A model generated the notes under the pieces. That model was not told where the DNA came from and searched no databases. It saw only the letters and a program-made list of their open reading frames with translations. From assembly GCA_963932465.1 (NCBI GenBank), contig OZ010794.1, forward strand, positions 212,983,748 to 213,047,747: 64,000 bases of DNA, in the 5' to 3' direction. The translations under genes and the position numbers were made by a program. The stretch is from Maratus speciosus. Taxonomy: Eukaryota; Arthropoda; Arachnida; Araneae; Salticidae. Below are positions 46,825-58,769 of the stretch, piece by piece; positions within the stretch are counted from its first letter, which is position 1; the number at the start of each line of letters is the position of its first letter.

Positions 46825-47193
46825 TTAACCACTTGAGGACGAGCATCACGCATAAGGGACGCATAAGCAGGGTCCGTACGCTTCAAGGACTTTCTAGCAC
46901 CTTTTGCCAGGATTCTTGTAAAGTAATATTTGCCTTATTTAATGAGAAAAAATTCTATCTTTAGATAAAGCGAGTAATTTACGGTACTGAAACACCTAAA
47001 ATTCCTTGATGCGTACGAACCCTGATAAGGTGCTCAGGATCCTTGATTATTCTCACCACTTACTTCTTATTGTAAATATTGCCTTATTAATCAGGCCAAT
47101 TTCGCGATTAAATTAGGCAAAAATTTCTGTTTTAAAAAAACGGTGCAAAAAGATTAAAAATTTCGTAAAAAACTCTCGTCGCGAAGAGATTAA
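46825..47193. mobile_element. TTAA miniature element, family P6, split by another element
   Basis: TTAACCACTTGAGGACGAGC to TCGTCGCGAAGAGATTAA; interrupted at 46868-47024. Confidence 0.82.
46868..47024. mobile_element. CAGGGTTCGTACG-type element, nested, 5-bp duplication
   Basis: CAGGGTCCGTACGC to GCGTACGAACCCTG. ATAAG at 46863-46867 and 47025-47029. Confidence 0.88.
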
Positions 47194-47285
47194 AAATCAG
47201 TTTTGTCTAATTGTAGAATAAATCGGAAATAAGTATTTTAGTGGGGAAATTTTCATTATTTTATGTGTTCAGGTTTAAGACTACT

Positions 47286-47501
47286 TTAACCCATTAAGGA
47301 CGAGTTTCTTTTACACATTTTTAATACCTATGTACCAGTTGACACCAGTTTTACCATATTGTAATTTTAACTTATTTGATCTCTCAACGTTTGATATTAA
47401 GTAATGTGAAAATTTCTTTTCTGAAACACTAGTCTCAATATTTAAAACTTTCATATTACTTACATGGTAGATTTTCGTACCAACCGGTGTTAATGGGTTA
47501 A
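47286..47501. mobile_element. TTAA miniature element, family P9
   Basis: TTAACCCATTAAGGACG to CCGGTGTTAATGGGTTAA. Inserted in L; the unoccupied phrase GTTTAAGA-ACTTTTAGCAG is seen at 27190 and 49510. Confidence 0.85.
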
Positions 47502-47792
47502 GAACATAGCTGCCATCCTTCCGCTAATATTCTGTAATATCTGGATCAATTTAACCCAGATTAACCACTTTCGAACCAGAAAAATTATTTCTTGAATCTT
47601 TATTTATTTAATTCAAGGTCTCTACGTGGGACATAATTAATTTCATTTCTTCAAAAAATTTCTGGTTCGAAAAGTATTATACCAGGGTCAAATTAACGCA
47701 CCTATTACGGAAGATTAGTTTGAGGTTGGCACCTATGTAAGAAGAAGCGCTAAGTTCCGACGTATGTAGGTTTATTTCACCTAGATATAATA

Positions 47793-48789
47793 ATGTAGTT
47801 GTGAATAAAGAGATGGAGACATATAGTGTACTGTCTACCAGTTGCAAGTGAAGTAACTGAGGAGGTTGTCACAAGATGGCTTTTTTAAAATCTTACAGGG
47901 CTCCCAAATGGTCCGCCAACTGAATACCAATATTTTTTTAGAAAAAATTTCTTTTTAGATTTTTCTTACAAACCGCCCCGAAATCACATTTGAAAGTTAA
48001 CTCTAGCGCAAACCTACCATAAAATTTTCTGTTAAAATTTATCGGTATTCAGTTGGCGGACCATTTGGGAGCCCTGTCCTTATCTAAACTTTCCGAATAA
48101 CGACGCGGCAAACTTCAAAACAGTAAAATTGAATAGAAAATTTTGTCTTATGTGAGTGTCTTTTCGTGGAAATATTTTCTCACAAATATGATAAAAACTT
48201 CTATTTCTTTTTAGTGGTGTTAAAAGAACCGAAGAAGGTTACCAGTTTATGTGGTAAAATAGTCAGTTTATTTCACTGGTTGTCACAATATGGCAGAAAC
48301 GCATGGCCTGACTACCGCGAAAGTAAATTTACACCAGTAAAAATGAAAACCTGTTTCTGTCTTTATTTATGTTTTAAATTTTGCACCAATAAATCCTTTG
48401 AATATGGAGAAAATTTCTATATAAATATACTGGTGGAAGATTCCACAGGAGGGAATCAGCCCATGCGAAAGCGGTTACAGTTGACGATTCACTATTTTAA
48501 CAGCGCCATGTCAGTCGATCACCGTTGACTGACACTGAACATTCCGTTTAGAACACGTCATTCACCGATGACTGAAGGTCGAAAATATGGTGCAAAACTA
48601 AAAATATATACATTGTTTTAAGAAGTTACTGAAAATTTATTTAAAATTTACTTACGTTTTATTTGTCACAGGATTATACTTTTTTTTAAATTACTTAAAA
48701 CATTGTAAATTTTTCAGCTTCAGTGTCATTCACTGTGGCACTCAACGTGTTAAGGATATCTCAATTCCTCTTTATTAATATTTCCATGG
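47793..48789. mobile_element. X-family element, copy 3
   Basis: ATGTAGTTGTGAATAAAGAG left, TTATTAATATTTCCATGG right. Perfect 8-bp duplication ATATAATA (47785-47792 and 48790-48797). The empty site CTAGATATAATATG stands at 26471-26482 in L copy A. A plus-strand frame at 48166-48528 lies wholly inside and has no domain. Confidence 0.85.
47896..48076. mobile_element. CAGGGCTCCC element, nested in X
   Basis: CAGGGCTCCCAAATGGTCC to GGACCATTTGGGAGCCCTG. The immediate flanks share only CTTA within 6 bp. Sister copy, inner part inverted, at 53324-53504. Confidence 0.9.
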
Positions 48790-50760
48790 ATATAATAGGT
48801 TTCTCATAAGTGTTTTCTATTATAAGAATGGAAATTCGATAATTTTCGCATAATAACCTGAAATCAAATAAATAAAAATACTTCAAATAATTTTTCTGGT
48901 TTGTAACGTCGTTAAACACGGTCAAAATAATCTACAAAATACGAAAGATTTTTGAGAGCTTGGCATATAATAGAGAGTAATAGAAATAATCTTCGAGGTA
49001 GTTTTCTGTGAATTTACAATAACAGTCTAAAAATAACGTTTTGTTTATAAAAAAGTGGTGAGCCAAAAACGGAGCATTTGGGAGCTATGAAATATTTAAG
49101 AAATTAAAGTTCTGAAAGAGCTGCCGATAAGATTGTATCATAATAATGTAAGATCATGTTATCAACAATTATTCATAACATAAATTTTTTAACACTTTTA
49201 TGTTTACATGCTTCAGTATCAAATATATTTATGTAATTGGTAATTTTAAGACTTTATCGGTAAATTTATTAAAATTCAGAAAAATGCAGATGTATCACCA
49301 GAAAAAATATATTTTGTAATACATAGCTAAATGCAATCTTTCGAGTAAACAGTGCAGTGTGTGCAAGCACTTCTCGCCAAGGTTTCATGGTAAAAGCGGT
49401 CTTTGTAGGCGGCTTTCGAAAAGTTTTAACAATCATGTGTACCAAATTGGGAATTCTGTCTTAGACAACTGTTTTTGTGGGGAATTTTTTCATTGTTTCA
49501 CGTGTTCAGGTTTAAGATTACTTTTAGCAGAGGTACAAAGCACCGACTAACCTTCCGTAATATGCAAGTTCACTTAAAACAGATTTAATGTGTTTCGCAA
49601 TAAAAAATTAAATAATTTCCACGAAAACCTGAAATTATATAAAGAAAGACGCTTCAAACATTTTTTCTGGTTCGAACGTTGTTAAACTTGGTCAAATTAA
49701 TCCACATATTAGGAAAGATTCCTGAGAGCGTGACGTGTCCGCAGTCATCTGGCAACACTGCGTATCAGTTCGACGATTCGAAAACTCAAATTTATCATTC
49801 ATTATCCTCATGCTAGTCATTTACAATTTACGCGTGTTCAGTGTTTCCAGATTGGGGACTTTTTTGCCCCCAGATTGTTGGTTGCACCGCTTTTTTGATA
49901 TAGAAATATTCGACCTATTAAAAAAATAAATTAAACATTCTGAAATATAATCCAAATTATACTATTTTAAAAAAAGTGGTGACAGTTAAATAATCTGAAT
50001 TTAAAAAAGCACCCCGTCTGGCAACAATGCGCGTGTTTTAAGTTCTAATTCATTCTTTATCTGAATCTAACAACTATTTATATTTCCTTTATATGTTTTA
50101 TTTTGTTGAAGAAAGTACTCGATCTCAATAAAAACGAAGGTTTGGAAGGTTCCATTTTCTTCTTTTTCTTCTTCTTGTAAATAAATTTTCTTTTCTTTAT
50201 TTTTTTTTTCTTTTTAGAAAAAAGCTTCATTTGTAGAAAACTTTTGCACTTAAATCAGTCAAATATATTTTACTAGCAAATTTAAATTTAAAAAATTCTC
50301 TTTTGAATAGTTATTTCTTAAATTCGGGAAATATGATTTTAGATTATTTAGCAATACTCTACTGTGATGTAGAAATGTAGTCGGTGCCAGAAAGACATTT
50401 AAAAATAAATTTTGAATCGATTTCCAAATATGTAATAAATCTATATTGTACAGATAACGCTAATGAATAGTAAGTACAATGAATAAATGCTAGAAAATTT
50501 TTGTCTTATTTTTGACAGTTATTCTGCCTTTAAATAAGGCGAAAATTTAAATTTATTGGTGGAAGTTTGCCCTGGCGGTACATAAATTTACTGACATATA
50601 TTGAAGATTATTTATACTGTCACAATATGGCGGAAACGTCGGGCCTGATTACCGTCAGGGGAAACAACTACCATTAAAATCAATTGATATTTTTGCCTTA
50701 ATTACGAAGAAATTTCGCATGAATCTGACGTCTACAGAAGAAGGAACTTTCTATTTAAAT
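48790..50760 (+). repeat. L repeat, copy E
   Basis: The fullest L copy. It lacks the 38195-type insertion but carries the hAT-type element at 49839-50029. No gene. Confidence 0.8.
49839..50029. mobile_element. hAT-type miniature element, CAGTGTTGCC family
   Basis: CAGTGTTTCCAGATTGGGGA to CCGTCTGGCAACAATG. Perfect duplication CGCGTGTT (49831-49838 and 50030-50037). L copies A (27507) and C (43574) show the single unoccupied CGCGTGTT. Confidence 0.95.
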
Positions 50761-51022
50761 TTTGAAATATATCTTTTTTGGCAGAAATCTTTTTCATGAC
50801 ACTGCTGTGTTTTTCTGTAATTTCTGAAAAGTGGTTAATTTCGAGCTCATTTTTGATTTTTCTTATAATATCAACAATTGTAAGTATAGTGCATTTCTCT
50901 TGCAATGTTGTCAAATTGTATGTCAAAGATTTTAGTTTTGAGAAAGTGGTGTGAAATATAATTTAAAAAAAGTCGCCTATGTCAGCCCCGTAGCTAGGCA
51001 TACAACTGTCACAGTAGAGGTA

Positions 51023-51638
51023 CAGTAGAACCTATTTTATACGAAACTCTTTTAACCGAAACTCTGGATTAACCGAAATCCATTTTTAAAGCCTTTTTTC
51101 TTTCTTTCTTTCTTTTTTTAACTATCATATTCCTTTTGTGCAAACGGTCCATTCCGAACTACGAGTAGGCGCATATAAATATTTTCGATCCTCTTTGGGA
51201 GAGTTCCCTTGAATTTAACGTGAGCTCCCATAAGCTGCGGAGTGTAACGAACAAAACGAACAAATTTACAATTCTTTGCAAAAGGTTTGACATGGATGGA
51301 GCAGCAGAAAGACTGCGATGCTGGTGAACTAATAACATTAAAAAGCTTCGTTATAGAGTTTCAAACCAAAGGTAATCGAAACTGCGACAAATAAAACATT
51401 GTTTCAAACACTTGCGAAATATATAAAAGATACTTAATTTCAAAATTAAAATTCAGGTAATTTATTCTTGTTTCTATTTTGTTATTGCTTTAATTTTATT
51501 TAGCACTTGTTATCATAATTAGAAATAGCACAATTATTTCTCCTTAATCTGAAAATTGAAGCATTCTAGATTATCCGAAAATTTCGATTTCCGAAAGAAG
51601 GCCAGTCCCAATTACTTCGGTTAATCGAGGTTTTACTG
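51023..51638. mobile_element. pogo/Tigger-like non-autonomous element
   Basis: CAGTAGAACCTATTTTATAC left, ATCGAGGTTTTACTG right, TA on both sides. Subterminal repeats AACCGAAA / TTCGGTTAA. No transposase frame. Confidence 0.82.
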
Positions 51639-52120
51639 TATATCATACGCCGGTAACAGAAATCACCAAGAGAGAAAATCTAGAAAGTGCTTATAGACAA
51701 GTTGGCTATAAAAGAAAAGCCATTCCATTATGAAAATGAAAGAAAATCGCCATTAAAAATTTTCTGAAATGAATTCAAGATGTCTAAATAAAAAAATCGC
51801 CAGATGCAGCAACACTGACGGAGATATTTTTATTGAGATTTAAAAAAAAAAACGTACTCGTTATCATAAAAAATGTATCGTAAAATAGATAATTAAATGC
51901 CATTTTTGGCGTAGCTCTTTCAATACCATTAGCTGCTGCTTTCAGAGGTTTCATGATAAAAGTAGTCTTTATAGACAGCTTTTGAGAAGCATTAACATTC
52001 GGTCTTGTGAAATTGGAAGATATTTCGGAGACAAGTATTTTACAGGGTGGCCAGTTTGGCCTCCATTTTTATTTCGAAATTTCACATTTGTACAGAAATT
52101 TTGGAAGAGGAATCGGTTCC

Positions 52121-52339
52121 TTAACCCTTTGAAGGGCGGTGATGTCGTCACAGCATCACATAATTTTAATCCCAAATTTCCACATTGGCACCGGAATTTT
52201 ATGATGAAAATGTCATCTTCATTCAGAACGCGAAAATTTACTTATACCTATTTACAAATAAAATCTCTTGTTGATACTGGTGTCATTAAATTATTTGAAC
52301 ATTTTACGAATACAAGTACCTTGCCCTTGAAGGGGTTAA
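52121..52339. mobile_element. TTAA miniature element, family P8, nested
   Basis: TTAACCCTTTGAAGGGCGG to CCCTTGAAGGGGTTAA. The palindrome at 52139-52159 has two mismatches compared with the 46568 copy. Confidence 0.9.
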
Positions 52340-52383
52340 GCAATAACAAAATTTCTGTCATTCAAAAATCAAAAAATACTATT

Positions 52384-52586
52384 TTAACCCTGTGCTCTCC
52401 GTTGTCGCCGCTGCGGCGATATCATATTTCATTGCTTTTTTTTTGTGCCAGTTATGAAGAAAAATAATGTTTGCCTTATTTAATCAGAGCATTTTTGAAA
52501 TTGTGTACTTGAAGGAAATTTCTTTTTAAAAAGTGGTGCCGACAGAATAAAATTTGTGTAAGAGATGGCGGAGTACAGAGGGTTAA
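52384..52586. mobile_element. TTAA miniature element, family P5, nested
   Basis: TTAACCCTGTGCTCTCCG to CGGAGTACAGAGGGTTAA. Palindrome TCGCCG-CTG-CGGCGA within 52402-52420. Confidence 0.87.
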
Positions 52587-52686
52587 TTTCTAACACGAAT
52601 GTGGATTTTCTGAATAAAAATGGAGGCCAAATTGGCAACCATGGTATTTTAGTAGGGAAATTTTTCATTATTTTACATGTTCAAGT

Positions 52687-52910
52687 TTAGCCCCTTAACT
52701 GTTTTTTTTATGACACAATAAATTAAAAATAAGGACCTGGTACCACTTTTGTTTACTAAAATATTTGGCTTTGTACAATCGGAAAAGTTATGCCATTTAA
52801 CAAACCAAAGATTACAGTTAAAATTAAGCGTTATCCAAAAGCTTTTTTTATCGAAGATAGCAAACACTTTTTGCCCGAGCGGAGCTCAGACAAAATAGTT
52901 AAGGAGTTAA
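52687..52910. mobile_element. TTAA miniature element, family P1
   Basis: Left border TTAG then CCCCTTAACTG; right CAAAATAGTTAAGGAGTTAA. Sits in L at the same GTTTAAGA-ACTTTTAGCAG phrase that is unoccupied elsewhere. Confidence 0.83.
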
Positions 52911-53323
52911 GAATACTTTTAGCAGTTAACCAAGCTCTGACTAATCTTCCGTAATATGCAGTTTTATTTAACACGGATTTAATACGTTTCGCACACGATG
53001 TTTTTTTTTTTTTTTTTAAGGAAATTGAACAATTTCCTCATAATAACCTGAAATTAAATAAATAAGGTTGCTTTATATATTTTTTTCTGGTTCTAAACGT
53101 AGTTAAACTGAGTCAAATAAATAAATATTTTTGAGAGCTTGACATCGTCGCTTTTAGTCATCTCGCAACACTGGATTTTGATTCGATTATTGGAAAATAT
53201 AAATTTATAATTCATTATCCTCATGATAGTCAATTACAGTTTATATGTGTTTTAAATTCTAATTCCTTATTTATCTGAATCTAATATAAATTTATATTTC
53301 CGTTATTCGTGTTATTTTCATGA

Positions 53324-53504
53324 CAGGGCTCCCAAATGGTCCGCCAACTGAATACCAATAAATTTTAACAGAAGATTTTATGGTATGTTTGCGCTAGAAT
53401 TAACTTTCAAAGGTGGTTCCGGGGCGATTTGTAAGAAAAATCTAAAAAGAATTTTTTTCTAAAATAATATTGGTATTCAGTTGGCGGACCATTTGGGAGC
53501 CCTG
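53324..53504. mobile_element. CAGGGCTCCC element with 6-bp duplication
   Basis: CAGGGCTCCCAAATGG to CCATTTGGGAGCCCTG. TCATGA directly abuts both ends (53318-53323, 53505-53510). L copies A, C and E have the unoccupied TTGAAG-AAGTACTC site. Confidence 0.92.
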
Positions 53505-53977
53505 TCATGAAGAAAGTACTCGATCACAATAAAAATGGCGGTTTGAAAGTTCGGTTTTCTTCTTCATCTTGTAAATGGATATTTGTTTCTTCAAAAAAGC
53601 TGAATTTTTAGAAAAATTCTGAGCTTAAATTAATTAGATATTTTTATACGGGTAATTTTATAATTTAATATTTTGTTTTTCAAATAGTTATTTTTTAAGT
53701 TCGGGAAATATTATTTTAGACTATCTTGCAGTACTGTGATGTAGAAATGTAGTCGGTGTCAGAAAGACTTTTAAAAACAGTTTTTAACCGATTTACAAAC
53801 ATGTAAGGTATATATATCGTAGAGATAACACTAATTAACAGCAAGTATAATGAAGAAACGTCATGAGACAGTCCTTAATAATCATGCAAAAGCGAGAAGA
53901 TAACTACAATGAAAATAAAATTAGCTACATTTGTAAGCCATAACACACGGAAAAGCCAGATTAACTCCTTAAGGCCC

Positions 53978-54184
53978 TTAACCCCTTGGGGAAGAGCGAC
54001 CGGTTTAAGTGCCGCGTGAGGTGCTCAGAATAGGTGATTATTCTCACCAGTAAATTTGTATTGTAAATTTTGCTTTATTTAATCCGAGCATTTTCCCGCT
54101 TAATTAGGCAAAAATTTCTGTTTTGAAAAACCAGTGATAAAAGATTAAAAAGTCTGTAAAAGAGGCTCGTCCCGAAGGAGTTAA
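53978..54184. mobile_element. TTAA miniature element, family P6
   Basis: TTAACCCCTTGGGGAAGAGC to CTCGTCCCGAAGGAGTTAA. Shares GTGCTCAG and TTAGGCAAAAATTTCTGTTT with the 46825 copy. A partial TTAACTCCTTAAGG repeats just outside. Confidence 0.83.
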
Positions 54185-54276
54185 GGGTTACCTCCACGTC
54201 GGAAAAGTAGAAAAATATCACTATGTTCCAAGCTTCAAAACTTGTGTAAAAAGTCAAAAATTAAAATGAAACTTCA

Positions 54277-56962
54277 TCTATACTCCTATTATAAAGAGGT
54301 AAAAATTGTTTATTTGTAGGAGGTAAGCTCTGGAGCCACCGAACCGATTTCAAAAGTAATGGTGTCAAAATGATGGTGTTAGTCCAACTTAGAACATAGG
54401 CTATATTGTATGTCGGTGCCACTACCCCAAAGAGGGTGCAGGAGCAAAAAGCGTTCTAAAAATGCGATTTTTGCGTTACTGAAGGACCTAGAAATATGAA
54501 ATTTGGAATATTAGTTACTTATAAGATATCAATGGTGTCTAAGAACAGTTCTTAAAAAATTCGAAATTTAAAAGGGGTGAAAATGCACAAAAAGCGTTCT
54601 AAAAAACGTTCTAAATGGTAGTTTCTACACAATCTCAAGAAATAACAAACCGATTAAAAAAATATTGGTGTCAAATGATGGTGACAACGCTTGCTCCAAA
54701 ATAGGCTACGCTTTATGTCGGTGCCACTACCCCAAAGAGGGAGCAAGAGCAAAAAACATTCTAACAATGCGATTTTTGCGTTACTGAAGGGCCTAGAAAT
54801 ATGAAATTTGAAATATTAGCTACTTATTAGATATAAAAGATTTCTAAGAACAATTCTTAAACAATTCGAAATTTGAAAGGGGTTAAAATGCTTGAAAAGC
54901 GTTCTAAATGGTGGTTTCTACACAATCTCAAGAAATACCAAACAGATTTAAGAAATATTGGTGTCAAAATGACGGTGACAAACCTTGCTCTAACATAGGC
55001 TATGCTTTATGTCGGTGCCATTACCCCAAAGCGGGTGGAAGAGCAAAAAACGTTCTAAAAATGCGATTTTTGCGTTACTGAAGGGCCTAGAAATATGAAA
55101 TTTGGAATATTAGTTATTTATAAGATATCAAAGGTGTCTAAGAACAGTTCTTAAAAAATTCGAAATTTAAAAGGGGTGAAAATGCGCGAAAACCGTTCTA
55201 AAAAACGTTCTAAATGGTGGTTTCTAAACAATCTCAGGAAATACCAAACTGATTTGAAAAATAATGGTGTCAAAATGACGGTGACAAGCCTTGCTCCAAC
55301 ATAGGCTATGTTTTATGTCGGTGCCACTACCCCAAAGGGGGTGCAGGAGAAAAAATTCTAAATTGCGCTTTTTGCGTTACGGAAGGCCCTAGAAATATGA
55401 AATTTGAAATAATAGCTACTTATTAGATATAAAGGATGTCTAAGATTCTATGTCGGTAGCACTATCACCTAGACGTTGCAGGAGCAAAAAACGTTCTAAT
55501 TTTCGATTTTTGTAATCGGTAGGGGCTTGCAAATTAAAATTAGGCAAGGTACATATTTATTAGATATAAATGATCTTTAAGAACAGTTTCGAAAAAATTG
55601 GAAATTTAAAAAGGGATGAAAATGCGCGAAAACCGTTCTAAATTGCGATTTCTACTCAATCACAGGAAATACTAAAGTTATTTCAAAAGTAATGTTTGCA
55701 AATCAATGGTGACAGTCCCTGCTATAACATAGGTTATATTTTATGTTGCTTTCACTAACATCTGAGGGTTGCAAAAGTAAAACATGTTATAATTTGCGTT
55801 TTTTTGCACAACTGAGTGGTCTAACACTTTGAAGTATGGCATGGTATTTACTTACAAGATGCAACTGCTTATTAAGAACAGTCGAAAGAAAATTCCAAAT
55901 TAAAAAAGATGAAGTATGCGAAAAGCGTTATAAATTACAATTTTTAAGCAAACTTATAAAATACCAAACCTATTAAAAAAATAATGATGACATATTGTTG
56001 GTGATAGAACCTGCTCAAACATAAGCTGTATTTTATGTCTGTGCCACTACCACCAGAGGGTTGTAGGAGCTAAAAACTTTCTAAATTGTGATTTCTGTGA
56101 TACTGAAAAGGCTAGAATCTTTAAGTATGGCATGGTATATAGTTACTTATAAAGTATAAATACCCTCGAAGGACTCTCGAAAATAAATTCGAATTAAAAA
56201 GGGGTGAAGCGAAGAGGAGGTGCGAAAAGCATTCTAAAAAAGTCCTAAATTACGATTTCTATGCAATTTCAGGGAATATAAACCGATTATAAAAGTAATA
56301 GTTGCGAATCAATGGTAACAGTCTCTGATCCTACACAGGCTATATTTTATGCCGATGATTCTACCACCTGGGGGTTTACAGAAACAACAAACGTTCTAAA
56401 AAAGGCCTTTGAAAGTTTTCTAAATTACGTTTCTGTGGAATATTAGGAAATAACATATCGATTTCAAAATTAATGTTGGCAAATTAATGGTGGCAGTTCC
56501 TATTTCAACATAGTCCATTATGTTGAGAGAGGTAGTAGGACTTGGAATTTGACAAGATAGTTAATTTTAAGATGTAAGAAAATGGTTTCCAAAAAAAAAA
56601 AATTCAAAACTTGAAATGAATACTGCAATGAATGTTTTAATTGAGCATAAAAGTTTCAAAATATTTTCTAAATTATCATTTATTTGGTTTTATGTCGTTT
56701 TATTAATTTAAGTCTCATTTCTGCCTAATGCAGTGTAATAATGATGTTTAATCAAACTGTGTTTTAAATAGTAATTTTTGAATTATTCCTAAAAGTAACA
56801 AGTACCTTTTAATAAAAAAACCTTTTAATAAAATAAAATAAAACCTTTTAATAAAATAAAAATTTAGTTAGTATCTTTTAATAAAAATTAGACATATAAA
56901 TATTACTTGGCATATTTCAAATATTACGCGAGCAAAGCTAGTTTTAACGCGAGATTTGCTAG
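54277..56962 (+). mobile_element. Non-autonomous Helitron-like element
   Basis: Starts A|TCTATACTCCTATTATAAAG with GTTTATTTGT and CACCGAACCGATTT, matching the known look of arthropod Helitron 5' ends. The 3' side has AGCAAA...TTTGCT as a hairpin and ends CTAG|T at 56962; an alternative end is CTAG at 56941. There are no terminal inverted repeats or target duplication, as expected. No Rep/helicase frame. The body is a tandem array. Confidence 0.72.
54400..56400 (+). repeat. Tandem ~300-bp units inside the Helitron
   Basis: TATGTCGGTGCCACTACCCC-type cores recur near 54411, 54716, 55010 and 55316, with worn versions near 55448, 55740, 56035 and 56347. Spacing is 290-312 except one 132-bp step from an internal deletion. 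The 5' units are more alike than the 3' units. Confidence 0.85.
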
Positions 56963-57550
56963 TTTAAATATAAAACTCATATTTAAATTTATATTTAAAA
57001 CACATATGTATACTTGTAAATTCATAAATAAATATTCAAATGCTATTTAAAAATCTATGATAATAAGAGAAAAAAAAAATTGCGCGCATGATAAAATCTG
57101 AAAATATGTATATAAAGGTGAAATTTTGGTGAAAATAAGTACATATTAGTGCTAAAAGTAACTAAAACCAGAATATTTGCAAATAATATATAGACTAAAA
57201 TAAAAAATTAACGATTTTCACTCTTTTAAAAATATTTTCAAAGTACAAAAACAAAACAAAAATAAAATCTTACTTTTTTCTGGTTTTAAGTTGTAGATAA
57301 TACAGAAATGAATATGTGGAGGTAATTTCTTTTGGTTGCCATGCATAATTGTTTAATAAAACTGCGCGCAGTATCAAAATCCAACGTTTTGAACAAGTGC
57401 AACATAAAGTATAATTACCATATGTAGTTTTAATAAAATTGCCAGAATTAGTAAACTAATGGGAATTTTTTAATGCGGTTTTTACATATTGCTCAGAAAT
57501 GATTACGGAATCAAAATATGTATTAAAACGAATTTGAAAATTTGAAAGGT
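56963..57550. other. AT-rich, no feature recognised
   Basis: No gene or repeat partner. Confidence 0.4.
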
Positions 57551-58769
57551 TTAACCCTCTCTCTGCGTAAGTAATTCTTCGCGATGAGCGTCTTTTACAT
57601 AACTTTTAATCGTTTATCACTGCTTCTTTAAAGCAGAAATTTCCGACTATCGTAATCGGGAGAATGTCCTGATTAAATCAAAGTTTTCGCTAAAAAATAA
57701 CTGGTGGGAATAACCAAATGCAGTCGGTACCGGCTATATGGTCACACGCTTATAAGGTCATTTTTCGTAAGTCCGTATTTACTGGATAGGTAGTACGTGT
57801 TAAAATACACCGCCTATGTGGTCAGATTCTAATGGCTACTATCTGATATATGGTCACTTTCTGTCGCCCGCATTATTGAAAAAAATCCTATAGATTTATG
57901 CTTTTTCGTTTCTTTCTTAAGGGTGTAAAGGTCAGAATAGGCATATCATTCAACTATTTTCAACTGTTAACGGCTTTTCTGTGGTCACGCGGTGATTTTA
58001 ATCTTTAATAGCTTTATAAGAAAACAGACAGATTTTCTGAAGAAAGAAAATCTTTCCGTAAAGTCCATCTAATCTTCTAATTGTCTTTCCACTGCTGAAT
58101 CTCCCCATCCTTTTATGAATAACTGCAAACAGTTAGAAGAATGAGTGTTAATGGCGTTTTCTGGACACGTTTTGAAAGAAGGCAAAACAAACGTCTAAAA
58201 TGACCTTAGAGACTGTGATAATATTAAATACCACGTGACTAGATGCGCAGATACATGGTAGGGCGAAAGAAGGCACAGCACACCATTGACCGAATAAGAT
58301 CTACTATTGCGAGTTGCAGCCAAGGAGGTACCGAAAGATGGAGCAGTCATAAATGACGTTACTTGATACCGTTCCTATGCCCGCCATCGCGCGTCCGCCA
58401 TATTTAGCCCAGTCCTGCACTAGAGATTGCTGATTGGACTGTTATCGGTCAAAGTGAAACATGGTGGGCGCAGGAGAGAAATGGGTGGGGGGTGGGGTGG
58501 AGAACGCGTTTTTCCGCATCAAAGCTTTCCACTGTCGAAGATTTATATGCCTATTCCTGTTGCAGGAGATAAGGGAAACTCTTCCCGACAGGAAAGAGTT
58601 TCAAAAGATCTGGAGATTTCTCCTTCAACTATCGGTTTAGATACCGATTCGTGGAAAGCATGCCATCACCCCTTGTGACCGAATGAGAATTATCCACCGC
58701 GCACAGAAATGGAAAATTAAATGTTTCTAGGTCTTTGCGTTGTTCATTACTTGTCGCTGGCGTATAAAG

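Larger units (their letters stand above)
44480..47792 (+). repeat. L repeat, copy D, with an internal ~1-kb tandem duplication
   Basis: 44500-45210 and 45510-46203 are close direct copies, both ending at CATCCTTCAAT before a CAGTG terminus. The first keeps only 20 bp of that hAT-type element (45205-45224). The sequence continues through three inserted TTAA elements to 47792, where X-family copy 3 splits it from copy E. An inverted repeat lies at 47515-47730. Confidence 0.75.
52043..52643. mobile_element. hAT-type element containing two TTAA elements
   Basis: CAGGGTGGCCAGTTTGGCC left, GGCCAAATTGGCAACCATG right. Perfect duplication GTATTTTA (52035-52042 and 52644-52651). The empty site AAGTATTTTAGTGGGG occurs in L copy D near 47235. 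Confidence 0.9.
51830..53900 (+). repeat. L repeat, copy F (heavily interrupted)
   Basis: Same orientation as the other copies, carrying the elements at 52043-52643, 52687-52910 and 53324-53504. A stray terminus CGCCAGATGCAGCAACACTG ends at 51807 just before it. Confidence 0.75.

Noticed and set aside
48166..48528. 120-codon plus-strand frame
   Set aside because: Lies entirely inside X-family copy 3 and contains phrases (ATGGC, ACCAGTAAAAATGAA) repeated in non-coding X copies.
51982..52467. 161-codon plus-strand frame
   Set aside because: Runs through L repeat, a hAT-type element and two nested TTAA elements, so it cannot be one gene.
58427..58678. 83-codon plus-strand frame in the 5' part of the pogo element
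   Set aside because: Lies before the helix-turn-helix start, with no recognised domain; likely untranslated leader.
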